Below the pieces are notes generated by a model. It was given only the letters and a program-made list of their open reading frames with translations, did not search any database and was not told the origin of the DNA. A DNA stretch of 64,000 bases from Neoechinorhynchus agilis (taxonomy: Eukaryota; Acanthocephala): assembly GCA_051530055.1 (NCBI GenBank), contig CM121343.1, positions 248,001-312,000 on the forward strand. The letters are read 5' to 3'. Positions 23,640 to 33,837 of this stretch are shown here, piece after piece. Each line of letters starts with the position of its first letter. Positions within the stretch are counted from its first letter, which is position 1. A program made the translations under genes and the position numbers.

Positions 23640-25654
23640 CGTACACCCACGGTCTTTCTATGACGAGGTTGCTAGTTTTTTCGATTGCTTTCAAGTATTT
23701 GCCGCATCTTGAATCTTTAATTCAAATTTGGTAATTAGTGGCGTCGCAGTTCTACTTTTAATTACGAGATGAATTTACCATCACTGCATTTCCAGTGTAT
23801 TCTTTTCCTCCGTTAAAGTTAGCACAAATTAGCATTCTGGAAGATTTCTGAAGAGGGTTCGATTCCAAAGGTCTTTTTTATCCCGAAACCCGAGATCTTT
23901 TTATGACGAGGTTGCTAGTTTTTTCGATTGCCTTCAAGTATTTGCCGCATCTTGAATCTTTAATTCAAATTTGGTAATTAGTGGCGTCGCAGTTCTACTT
24001 TTAATTACGAGATGAATTTACCATCACGGCATTTCCAGTGTATTCTTTTCCTCCGTTAAAGTTAGCACAAATTAGCATTCTGGAAGATTTCTGAAGAGGG
24101 TTCGATTCCAAAGGTCTTTTTTATCCCGAAACCCGAGATCTTTTTATGACGAGGTTGCTAGTTTTTTCGATTGCCTTCAAGTATTTGCCGCATCTTGAAT
24201 CTTTAATTCAAATTTGGTAATTAGTGGCGTCGCAGTTCTACTTTTAATTACGAGATGAATTTACCATCACGGCATTTCCAGTGTATTCTTTTCCTCCGTT
24301 AAAGTTAGCACTAATTAGCATTCTGGAAGATTTCTGAAGAGGGTTCGATTCCAAAGGTCTTTTTTATCCCGAAACCCGAGATCTTTTTATGACGAGGTTG
24401 CTAGTTTTTTCGATTGCCTTCAAGTATTTGCCGCATCTTGAATCTTTAATTCAAATTTGGTAATTAGTGGCGTCGCAGTTCTACTTTTAATTACGAGATG
24501 AATTTACCATCACGGCATTTCCAGTGTATTCTTTTCCTCCGTTAAAGTTAGCACAAATTAGCATTCTGGAAGATTTCTGAAGAGGGTTCGATTCCAAAGG
24601 TCTTTTTATCCCGAAACCCGAGATCTTTTTATGACGAGGTTGCTAGTTTTTTCGATTGCCTTCAAGTATTTGCCGCATCTTGAATCTTTAATTCAAATTT
24701 GGTAATTAGTGGCGTCGCAGTTCTACTTTTAATTACGAGATGAATTTACCATCACGGCATTTCCAGTGTATTCTTTTCCTCCGTTAAAGTTAGCACAAAT
24801 TAGCATTCTGGAAGATTTCTGAAGAGGGTTCGATTCCAAAGGCTTTTTTATCCCGAAACCCGAGATCTTTTTATGACGAGGTTGCTAGTTTTTTCGATTG
24901 CCTTCAAGTATTTGCCGCATCTTGAATCTTTAATTCAAATTTGGTAATTAGTGGCGTCGCAGTTCTACTTTTAATTACGAGATGAATTTACCATCACGGC
25001 ATTTCCAGTGTATTCTTTTCCTCCGTTAAAGTTAGCACAAATTAGCATTCTGGAAGATTTCTAAGAGGGTTCGATTCCAAAGGTCTTTTTTATCCCGAAA
25101 CCCGAGATCTTTTTATGACGAGGTTGCTAGTTTTTTCGATTGCCTTCAAGTATTTGCCGCATCTTGAATCTTTAATTCAAATTTGGTAATTAGTGGCGTC
25201 GCAGTTCTACTTTTAATTACGAGATGAATTTACCATCACGGCATTTCCAGTGTATTCTTTTCCTCCGTTAAAGTTAGCACAAATTAGCATTCTGGAAGAT
25301 TTTGAAGAGGGTTCGATTCCAAAGGTCTTTTTTATCCCGAACCCGAGATCTTTTTATGACGAGGTTGCTAGTTTTTTCGATTGCCTTCAAGTATTTGCCG
25401 CATCTTGAATCTTTAATTCAAATTTGGTAATTAGTGGCGTCGCAGTTCTACTTTTAATTACGAGATGAATTTACCATCACGGCATTTCCAGTGTATTCTT
25501 TTCCTCCGTTAAAGTTAGCACAAATTAGCATTCTGGAAGATTTCTGAAGAGGGTTCGATTCCAAAGGCTTTTTTATCCCGAAACCCGAGATCTTTTTATG
25601 ACGAGGTTGCTAGTTTTTTCGATTGCCTTCAAGTATTTGCCGCATCTTGAATCT
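23640..25654. repeat. Satellite array, 243-bp monomer, ~8-9 copies
   Basis: TGACGAGGTTGCTAGTTTTT recurs at 23,661, 23,904, 24,147, 24,390, 24,632, 24,874, 25,116, 25,357 and 25,599, a constant 241-243 bp. Apart from the first unit, monomers differ by only a few single-base indels and substitutions, so the array expanded recently. The last copy stops inside the monomer at CGCATCTTGAATCTT. Confidence 0.97.
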
Positions 25655-26198
25655 TACCGAAAAGCGAGTTCACCCGGAAAAAACGCTCAATTTTGTTCAA
25701 AATTTTACTTAAGAAGATAAAAACAAGGAAGAGTTCACTGGTTATATTTGTCCCGATTTTAAAAGGACAACGACAACAAATTCTCTCATTTCGGACAAGA
25801 AAGCTATTGAAAACTTCCATTATTCGTTGAATAAAAGAGGGAAATTTTGACTGCTGAAGAAGCGGCCTTACCTATAGTTAAAAAAACTTCAGTCCGTAAT
25901 AATTTCCGCTTCGTGACATTTGATGCTGTTCTGGAGTGTGGTGACAAATGTGTTCTGCGCACTTATACGTAAAATTTTTCGCGTGCTATTTTTATGCCAA
26001 CAATCCTTAGTCCTGCTTTCTATTCCAGCGACCCAAACCGTCGGGGTTTTTATTACTCAACTCATCACAATCGGGAATTCAGGAGAATACTCGTTGCGCT
26101 TTACGCCATTTAAGACTTTAGTTCCGAATTGCAACAATTCAACCATGCTAAAATCACGATTTCAAATAGTACCTTGCAAATAACTGACGACTTTGTGC
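25655..26198. other. Spacer between the 243-bp and 253-bp satellites
   Basis: Unique-looking sequence. Two open frames (25,629-25,820 minus and 25,920-26,183 plus, 63 and 87 codons) have no recognisable domain; the second has a hydrophobic segment but no supporting context. No gene is claimed. Confidence 0.4.
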
Positions 26199-27838
26199 GG
26201 CGTCTTTTAATAACTAACAAACTGATCAGTTGATGGATTGTCGACTGATTTCTCAACCGCATGTTATTCTTCTCGGTATTCCTTATTTAAGCAAATTGAG
26301 CCGATTCTAAGAAGCGGCAAGTTTCGCCCGTGAGGAGGTACCGGGTTATGTGATTAGAATTGTGTTGTTTAGAAGTCTTTTCCCGGTAAAGAATTAAAGA
26401 GGTTCTACGATTCTCGTAACAAGGGTTCATCATCATCAGTTGGTTAGTTTGAGCGTCTTTTAATAACTAACAAACTGATCAGTTGATGGATTGTCGACTG
26501 ATTTCTCAACCGCATGTTATTCTTCTCGGTATTCCTTATTTAAGCAAATTAAGCCGATTCTAAGAAGCGGCAAGTTTCGCACGTGAGGAGGTACCGGGTT
26601 ATGTGATTAGAATTGTGTTGTTTAGAAGTCTTTTCCCGGTAAAGAATTAAAGAGGTTCTACGATTCTCGTAACAAGGGTTCATCATCATCAGTTGGTTAG
26701 TTTGAGCGTCTTTTAATAACTAACAAACTGATCAGTTGATGGATTGTCGACTGATTTCTCAACCGCATGTTATTCTTCTCGGTAGTCCTTATTTAAGCAA
26801 ATTGAGCCGATTCTAAGAAGCGGCAAGTTTCGCACGTGAGGAGGTACCGGGTTATGCGATTAGAATTGTGTTGTTTAGAAGTCTTTTCCCGGTAAAGAAT
26901 TAAAGAGGTTCTACGATTCTCGTAACAAGGGTTCATCATCATCAGTTGGTTAGTTTGAGCGTCTTTTAATAACTAACAAACTGATCAGTTGATGGATTGT
27001 CGACTGATTTCTCAACCGCATGTTATTCTTCTCGGTATTCCTTATTTAAGCAAATTAAGCCGATTCTAAGAAGCGGCAAGTTTCGCACGTGAGGAGGTAC
27101 CGGGTTATGTGATTAGAATTGTGTTGTTTAGAAGTCTTTTCCCGGTAAAGAATTAAAGAGGTTCTACGATTCTCGTAACAAGGGTTCATCATCATCAGTT
27201 GGTTAGTTTGAGCGTCTTTTAATAACTAACAAACTGATCAGTTGATGGATTGTCGACTGATTTCTCAACCGCATGTTATTCTTCTCGGTATTCCTTATTT
27301 AAGCAAATTAAGCCGATTCTAAGAAGCGGCAAGTTTCGCACGTGAGGAGGTACCGGGTTATGTGATTAGAATTGTGTTGTTTAGAAGTCTTTTCCCGGTA
27401 AAGAATTAAAGAGGTTCTACGATTCTCGTAACAAGGGTTCATCATCATCAGTTTGTTAGTTTGAGCGTCTTTTAATAACTAACAAACTGATCAGTTGATG
27501 GATTGTCGACTGATTTCTCAACCGCATGTTATTCTTCTCGGTAGTCCTTATTTAAGCAAATTAAGCCGATTCTAAGAAGCGGCAAGTTTCGCACGTGAGG
27601 AGGTACCGGGTTATGTGATTAGAATTGTGTTGTTTAGAAGTCTTTTCCCGGTAAAGAATTAAAGAGGTTTTACGATTCTCGTAACAAGGGTTCATCATCA
27701 TCAGTTGGTTAGTTTGAGCGTCTTTTAATAACTAACAAACTGATCAGTTGATGGATTGTCGACTGATTTCTCAACCGCATGTTATTCTTCTCGGTAGTCC
27801 TTATTTAAGCAAATTAAGCCGATTCTAAGAAGCGGCAA
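26199..27838. repeat. Satellite array, 253-bp monomer, ~6.5 copies, derived from foldback family F1
   Basis: CGTCTTTTAATAACTAACAA recurs at 26,201, 26,454, 26,707, 26,960, 27,213, 27,466 and 27,719, exactly 253 bp apart. Copies are nearly identical; one recurrent variant is TTCCTTATTT versus GTCCTTATTT. Each monomer contains F1 blocks: GTGAGGAGGTACCGGG, GAATTGTGTTGTTTAGAAGT, GGTTCATCATCATCAGTT and AACTAACAAACTGAT. The end of one unit and the start of the next together rebuild the palindromic F1 centre. Confidence 0.97.
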
Positions 27839-28187
27839 ATTTTGCAAGATTATTTGCGCAATTAAATCGAACGATGTTACTATTATAGCACTGTGCAATG
27901 TGTGTTTAGGTTTGCGTGATTGAAACTACTTTAAGGGAAGATCACACGAGCGATAAGTTTAACTCAAACGACTGTCTCCTTTTGAAGTTTTGCGCTTAAA
28001 ATGATGATCATATTCCAAAACAAAAATTCATAGCTTTTCTAAACTCGATATTCAGATCGCGGTTACTTTAGGTCATTGAGCGTTACTCAGCGAAATTTGA
28101 TTGATGAACGTATAAAATTTTCTCTATAAAAATATCGAACGCTAGTTTCCCTACTCACGATTTTACACTCACTACACTTTTTAGTTT
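27839..28187. other. Downstream flank of the 28.2-kb gene
   Basis: AT-rich unique sequence between the satellite and the stop codon of the minus-strand gene at 28,188. No feature is seen beyond probable 3' untranslated sequence. Confidence 0.4.
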
Positions 28188-29069
28188 TTACTGGCGAACT
28201 GCAGTGTCATTTATTGGACACAAGCTATTACACTCAATTAAGGGAATCCGAGCAGCAACTCTCAATTCGGCGGATGCATCTTTTATTAGTTGCGCTGCAA
28301 AAAGATCCTTACGCGGACCGTTTAATTCAATCGATCTAAGTTTTCTGCATTCGTTTAAAGTGTAAATACATTTCCGATCCAAAACAGACGTTTTTGTGTG
28401 TAAAACTAAAAAAGTATCTGCTGCACTCGTCTGCTTTACCAAAGATATACATTCCGACCCAGATTCAAGAACTACTGATCGAATAACCGAAACTGTAATA
28501 GAATTGCCGTCTAATGAACTTTTACGAGCTATCACTATTGGCTCATAAAGTATCCTATTCAATTGATTTTTCTTAAAATGATTTTTAGTCTTGAATGTAT
28601 GGATATAGACGATATTGTTCGCATCAAAGACTCCTTTGACTCGAATAATATTATCAGGTTGTACTCGCTCAATGTCTTGACTCGATGTACTCGGACTCAA
28701 AATGCACCAAATTGGAATGTAATACGGATCATCATCCTTATCTTCATTCAATAACATCGCCTTGCATATACAATGATTGAAATACTTGATGGGCTCCGTT
28801 GTAAATCGCAATTCAGCATAAATGATGCGTTGACTTAGACTCGAATGACGATTACAGATATCTCTGAAGGTAACTGGTTCGTCCTTGGGACCTATTTGCA
28901 ATTGGGTGCTTCTATCATCAATCCAATTCGTTAAATTCTGGATGGGTGCTAGTGCCTTTAAAGGAAACGATGGAATGCATTTGTTTGTGTTATTCTGCTT
29001 TTTCCGCTTCTTTACACTTGGATCAATAAACGTCTTGGACAATTCATCGAAGATGTTTTCTCTGTCCAT
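28188..29069 (-). CDS. Unidentified 293-residue protein, last gene of the operon-like cluster
   Basis: Single open frame from ATG 29,069 (MDRENIFDELSKTF...) to the stop at 28,188. The frame is open further upstream but without another ATG, and the chosen ATG follows GCCTTTTCAG|A directly, a perfect 3' splice site. The N-terminus has a basic patch (VKKRKKQNN) that could be a nuclear localisation signal. The middle has alternating hydrophobic strands (RIIYAELRFTTEP; NIIRVKGVFDANNIVYIHTF) suggestive of a beta-rich, perhaps OB-like fold. There is no signal peptide or membrane segment. I do not recognise the family and assign no function. It starts about 160 bp after the Greatwall stop codon on the same strand. 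Confidence 0.7.
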   Translation of the reverse strand: MDRENIFDELSKTFIDPSVKKRKKQNNTNKCIPSFPLKALAPIQNLTNWIDDRSTQLQIGPKDEPVTFRDICNRHSSLSQRIIYAELRFTTEPIKYFNHCICKAMLLNEDKDDDPYYIPIWCILSPSTSSQDIERVQPDNIIRVKGVFDANNIVYIHTFKTKNHFKKNQLNRILYEPIVIARKSSLDGNSITVSVIRSVVLESGSECISLVKQTSAADTFLVLHTKTSVLDRKCIYTLNECRKLRSIELNGPRKDLFAAQLIKDASAELRVAARIPLIECNSLCPINDTAVRQ

Positions 29070-29070
29070 T

Positions 29071-29080
29071 CTGAAAAGGC
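29071..29080 (-). promoter_or_regulatory. Possible spliced-leader acceptor before the 28.2-kb gene
   Basis: The minus strand reads GCCTTTTCAG|A then ATG. No upstream cis exon with a matching donor was found between here and the Greatwall stop, so it is a candidate trans-splice acceptor. Confidence 0.45.
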
Positions 29081-29149
29081 GCAATCTTTTTAGGGCCGGT
29101 TGATTAAATGCATTCAAGATGATATAAATATTGAAGAAAGATGAACAGC

Positions 29150-29155
29150 TTTATT
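29150..29155 (-). terminator. Poly(A) signal AATAAA for the Greatwall gene
   Basis: AATAAA on the minus strand, 74 bp after the Greatwall stop codon and about 73-80 bp before the TTTTCAG acceptor of the next gene. This spacing matches intercistronic regions of nematode-type operons. Confidence 0.55.
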
Positions 29156-29228
29156 CGCACAATCGTGCACCCGCAAACCCTCGAATCCCATTTACAGCTA
29201 CAAGAAATCTTAGACGTTAGTTTGATAT

Positions 29229-32200
29229 TTAAACTCTAGAAATACAACCTCCGAAATTGGTGACGTCTGCATCATTATAAGGAAGAGGAACAAACGGAGG
29301 TTGCATCGAGTGTACATCTTCGAAGCATATTGATTTGAAAAAAGATAGTTTTTTCATACCTATTTAAAAGATTGATGAGTATTAGGTGCATAAACGTCGA
29401 ACACTGACCGCTTAAATCTAACCGGTTACCTGGATTCTCAGTTAAAAATTTACTGATGGCCAAGTTTCCAGCTCTTGATATTGCATCATCATCATACTCA
29501 ATGTCTAGCATAGTTTAAAAAAATTAGGCACTGATAAAAATTCTAATAGATAAAATCTTACTGATATTTTTAATATTCTCAATAACCTCTTCGACGGTTC
29601 GATCCCAGAATGGCGGGCATCCATACAAAAATTCAAAGAGACAACATCCCAATGCCCACCAATCAATTGCCCGCGCTAGAGACAGAGACCAAGACGGAGA
29701 AAATATTATAATTTTTGCAGTATTCGAATTGAAATCTTACAATTTACGACAAGGAACGTCAAAAACAAAGACCGTTAAAGAAGAGTGGCGAATCTTAAAG
29801 CCATCACTGTAAGTAACAATCATCGCAAGCATCAAACAAAAAATCAAAAACTTCATTTGCTATTTAAAATGAACTTTGCCGATTGTAAAATGGAAATTTT
29901 CGTGACTCAATATGAACGCCATGTGAGAAATAGTGCTAATTTTCCCCGTGCTTTTAGTTGATTAAGCTGTTAAATGTTAGTGTTTCTTTAATTTCCGGTT
30001 GATTTTGGGACGTTTTACCGTCTAATGGAATCGAATAACGAATATAACATTAAAATCGGACGATTTGAGGAGGATAAAGAAATCACGATATAGGTACAAT
30101 AACAACTTAAAAGGTTTATACTTAGGACCATAGGGTAAAAATGACTACTCACTTTGAATGCGACTATAGCCATTTAAAAGTTCAGGTGCAAAGTAGTCCG
30201 GAGTTCCTCGAGCCTGGAAACGTTCATGGATGTAATCGCAAGTTTTAGATGAATTGGTATCACGAGAGTAAAATTTGTCATTCATTGATAAAGAAAAGCG
30301 TCTTTGAGTAGACTTGATACACTTTTGACAATTTGTTCTCAGTTGTGCAGACTTCAAATGATACTTTAAAAACGGTTCCTTTGTGGATTGCAATCCCCGA
30401 TGCACTCCTTTCGCCTGCATTTCAGATTACTTAAGTTTAGAGAGCCAAACGAGAAGAAAATACCTCTCTAATTGGACCAAATATTCTGTCGACGTTTTCG
30501 AAATACAGTGAAAATCTCTGAACAACTCCATCACGGCTCAGTCTTTGAGACTCTTTCGAACCGTTATTGTCATTTTCCAAGTCGTGAAAGTAGCCACGAA
30601 GGCACCGGGTATCTAGGAAATGAATGGCGATATTCGATGAGAGTAGCGTGTTCGATCTCCGATTTCCACGTTAATCTCATTGTGCAGACCAGCTTCGGCA
30701 TTATGTTCGTTAATTGTCTCAACGTCAATGGCAACTTGCTCTTCAGCAGTTGAGATTTTTTCCGTTCTATCTGAGGTTGAAATTGCCGCTTCATTGCTAA
30801 TCATGGTTGTGACACTTTTGCTCCTGACGGCGTTTGCACAATGATTTCTAGAATCCTGTGATCCGCAAATTTTGATGTTATCCGAAAAGCTCTTTTCTTG
30901 AAGGTCTACAGTAACACCAGCATTGTCACGGTCTTCAATGCCGGTTTTTTTAGTATCATGAAGAATACAGGAACTTTTAGCACAAGGAGCATTATCCTTC
31001 CTTGCCGAGGAGGATAATTGCGGTGAATTCAACTGAAGTGTACTATCGTTAGATCCGTTGAACATTTCAATTTCCTCAGCTGTATCCATCTCAGAAATTT
31101 GATTGAAGTGTATTTGAGTTGAAAAACTTTTAAGTAGAACTTGAGATCTTGATATTACCTGTTTGCCTCGAGGAGTGAAAACTTCAGTTGCAGCGTTCAT
31201 TCTTCTTATGCGAGCTGTTTGAGAAAGACCAAAATCTGTGAGTTTAAGGTGTCCAGATAGAGATATAAGCATGTTATCAGGTTTTATATCTCTAAATTCG
31301 AATAAAATCATGATTGTATAGACAATAAATTAACGCTGACCAACTAATGAATAATTTTTAAGTGTCGATTCCCAGTGCCGAAGGATGTTTGGCAAGTTTA
31401 GAGATAAACGTATAGAAACTCTGACGATGAAACTACCTAGGGATCCACGTTGTTAAAAGCGAAACAAACCGATTTCAAAAGCTGTTGATATGAACTTTGC
31501 GAAGATCGATGCCTTAAAGGATTTCAATGATCATGGCTATGTAAATCGAATGGGATGTAATGCTTTAAAGAAACATTGACCTGCAACACTGGATATATTA
31601 GAGTAAAGGAGCTAAAGCAACAAAATACAATGGAACGTCGATTATCCGGATTGCCGCTGCTGCTGCCCTACTCAACTACTGAGAAACCTTGCAGCGAAAA
31701 AAAACGCGAGGGTGTGTAATTATTGAATCAGTCTGATGCTTGTTTGTGGCGGAAAAATTAAAGGAATTTCTTATCTCCGATATTTCGGCGCACAATATTG
31801 TGCATTTATCAAGGTTTCAATATGTGAGGAGGTACCGGGGGGATGTGATTGGAATTATTGTGTTTAGAAGTCTACACCCGTGGTAAATGGTTTTTTCGAT
31901 TAAAAACGTTCTGCGAACCTCGTCGGGTTCATCATATTACTAACAAACAAGCTGAGATGATGAACCCGACGAGGTTCGCACAACGTCTTTAATCGAAAAA
32001 CCATTCGCCGCTAGTGTAGACTTCTAAACACAATATAACTACTTTTCTTTGGTTGTTTTCGATGATGAAATATCGGATTTATTAAATTGCTTTGATTTTC
32101 CGCCCTAAAAAGCACAGAGATAAGTGATTATTTTCAACAATAAAGCTAAGATTTTACAATTCTCTTCTAATTTCGCATTCTTTAAGCCTACTTCCCTAGT

Positions 32201-33245
32201 CTAGTTTTAAAAATTGGATACATCACACATTGGATTATTTTGAAACCTCTCATATCCGAATCACTTTTTTTGTAGCTCAGTATAAATCACTTTTATATTA
32301 TAGGGATCAAGAAATGCTTCATAGACAGTAAGGTTACCGATTAAATTACAAAAGAGACATGTAAAAATTTTAAAACGGAGTGCTATACTGCTAAATGTTG
32401 ATTTAAGGCCAACCTGCAAAAATGACATGGAATTGAAACTTGATTATTTTTAAACGACACAAAAAGATGCAGATTAGCCGAACGGCTATTACTTTTGAAT
32501 TTATAATTACAAAACTCTTTATCGCAACGAAGAAAAAGAAGAAGCTAAAGTACGATTAGTTGACTAATGGAAATCACCTGTGAATGATATTGTGTTTATG
32601 AAGATAATCTATAGCCAATGCGGCTTCTGCTGTATAGAAAGCAGCCATATAATCGGTGAACTGCCTTAAACACAGAATCAAATTCTTTAAATCTCCACCC
32701 ACCATGTATTCCATCACCTAAAAATGAGTATTAGCGAATCGTTCAGCGCTGTGTTCATCAAGATGCCACTCACGAAACAAGCGTAGTTGCTTGATTGTAC
32801 AAAACAGTAGAAGCTCACAATGAATGGACATTGAACAGCGGATAAGATTTTACGTTCCTCGTACACTAAAATGGTTTAAAAGATTTAGAACATAAAAAAG
32901 CTGAAATCTACCATCTCGCATTTGATTTTTATCTAGAATATCTTTCTTATTCATCACTTTCATAGCATATACATTTCGAGCTCGATTTGAATGATTGCGC
33001 GATTTTCTTTGGCACAGATAAACAATTCTTTTCATGATTTTTTGAGATCGAGACAAAACAATCCGGACTAACCCAAACGCGCCTTTACTGATTGGTTTCA
33101 GGATTTCGAAATCGTTTAAAGAGGGACAGTCGGCGAACTCCTAACAAATCGAAAATTACAATTTCTAAAACAAGCGATCTTCACCACCCACATCCACGGG
33201 TCTCACAGTGGTCGATGATGACATTGACTCTTCTTCCAATTTCAT
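29229..33245 (-). CDS. MASTL: Greatwall/MASTL-type serine/threonine kinase
   Basis: AGC-family kinase that in mitosis phosphorylates ENSA/ARPP19 and so inhibits PP2A-B55. Exons on the minus strand: 33,245-33,192; 33,140-32,912; 32,865-32,774; 32,717-32,578; 31,291-30,464; 30,414-30,153; 29,675-29,562; 29,504-29,409; 29,359-29,229. The N-lobe has [14 protein letters not shown] and [15 protein letters not shown]; then [32 protein letters not shown], the catalytic loop HRDIKPDN and DFGLS. The family hallmark, a long insert between DFG and APE, is present (about 300 residues) before [11 protein letters not shown]. The C-lobe has [24 protein letters not shown] and the C-tail [18 protein letters not shown]. 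Most introns are 46-60 nt; one of about 1.3 kb holds a foldback element. One frame change near 30.6 kb, within the insert, was not resolved into an intron. Confidence 0.92.
31825..32039. mobile_element. Foldback family F1 copy inside a Greatwall intron
   Basis: Arms of about 105 bp: GTGTTTAGAAGTCTACAC, GATTAAAAACGTTCTGCGAA and CCTCGTCGGGTTCATCAT face their complements around a short ACTAACAAACAAGCTGAG centre. It is the longest clear copy of the family. It lies in the roughly 1.29-kb intron between the kinase exons ending at 32,578 and starting at 31,291, and accounts for part of that intron's unusual length. Confidence 0.88.
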
Positions 33246-33258
33246 ATCTAAAGAGTTT
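33246..33258 (-). promoter_or_regulatory. Possible spliced-leader acceptor before Greatwall
   Basis: The minus strand reads AAACTCTTTAG|AT then ATG, a good 3' splice site two bases before the start codon and only about 75 bp after the stop of the upstream gene, leaving little room for a promoter of its own. Confidence 0.4.
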
Positions 33259-33323
33259 AGGAAAGAATATAAAGCCGGTTTCGGGCAGTGTTTTTCTGTT
33301 TACGCGAACTTAAAATATTGTTA

Positions 33324-33824
33324 TTATTTTTCCAAAAGGCAATAGCACGACATTAAATATCCGCCTGAACTGTGCCATGGGTCTGAAGTAAGTGCTTTCC
33401 ATGTATCCTGAGGCATCCATCCAGCCAATGGGTCAAACAAAACATAGCAACTGCAATAATCTCCACAAAAGCAAGCAAAGTACGGATAGCAATATCGACG
33501 GAGGCATAATTGATCGGGAAACATTTTTAGCCATACTCGACAGCATTTATTGCTGGACAGGATGTCGAATGGATGAAGGACCGAGGGTCGGCGCATTGGT
33601 TCGACTGTATTCATGTCATTATCATAAAATACTCGTGTATCTTTTTGCCTTGACCAACGGACATCCTCACTTTTCCGCCACGATTTTTCGTTCTTGCTGT
33701 CTGGATTTACCTCAGAATCTAAAACCTCGGAAATGTGAGTGGAAGATGAACACAGTGAACTAAGGAATCGACTATAGAGTAGACAAATATTTAGTAGCAC
33801 AATTGATTGTTGACGACTGATCAT
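33324..33824 (-). CDS. Small Cys-rich secreted protein (unidentified)
   Basis: 166-residue open frame. The first in-frame ATG, at 33,824, gives a likely signal peptide (SIVLLNICLLYSRFLSSLC). After a polar linker the C-terminal half is rich in cysteine: NKCCRVW, DQLCLRRYCYPYFACFC, GDYCSCYVLF, then GWMPQDTW and MSCYCLLEK. I do not recognise the family; the spacing of cysteines suggests a disulphide-bonded extracellular domain. It begins 14 bp after the Lines stop codon and ends 79 bp before the Greatwall ATG, both on the same strand, which is extremely tight. It could instead contain small introns or be an extra exon of a neighbour. Confidence 0.5.
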   Translation of the reverse strand: MISRQQSIVLLNICLLYSRFLSSLCSSSTHISEVLDSEVNPDSKNEKSWRKSEDVRWSRQKDTRVFYDNDMNTVEPMRRPSVLHPFDILSSNKCCRVWLKMFPDQLCLRRYCYPYFACFCGDYCSCYVLFDPLAGWMPQDTWKALTSDPWHSSGGYLMSCYCLLEK

Positions 33825-33837
33825 GAGTGCAAAAACC

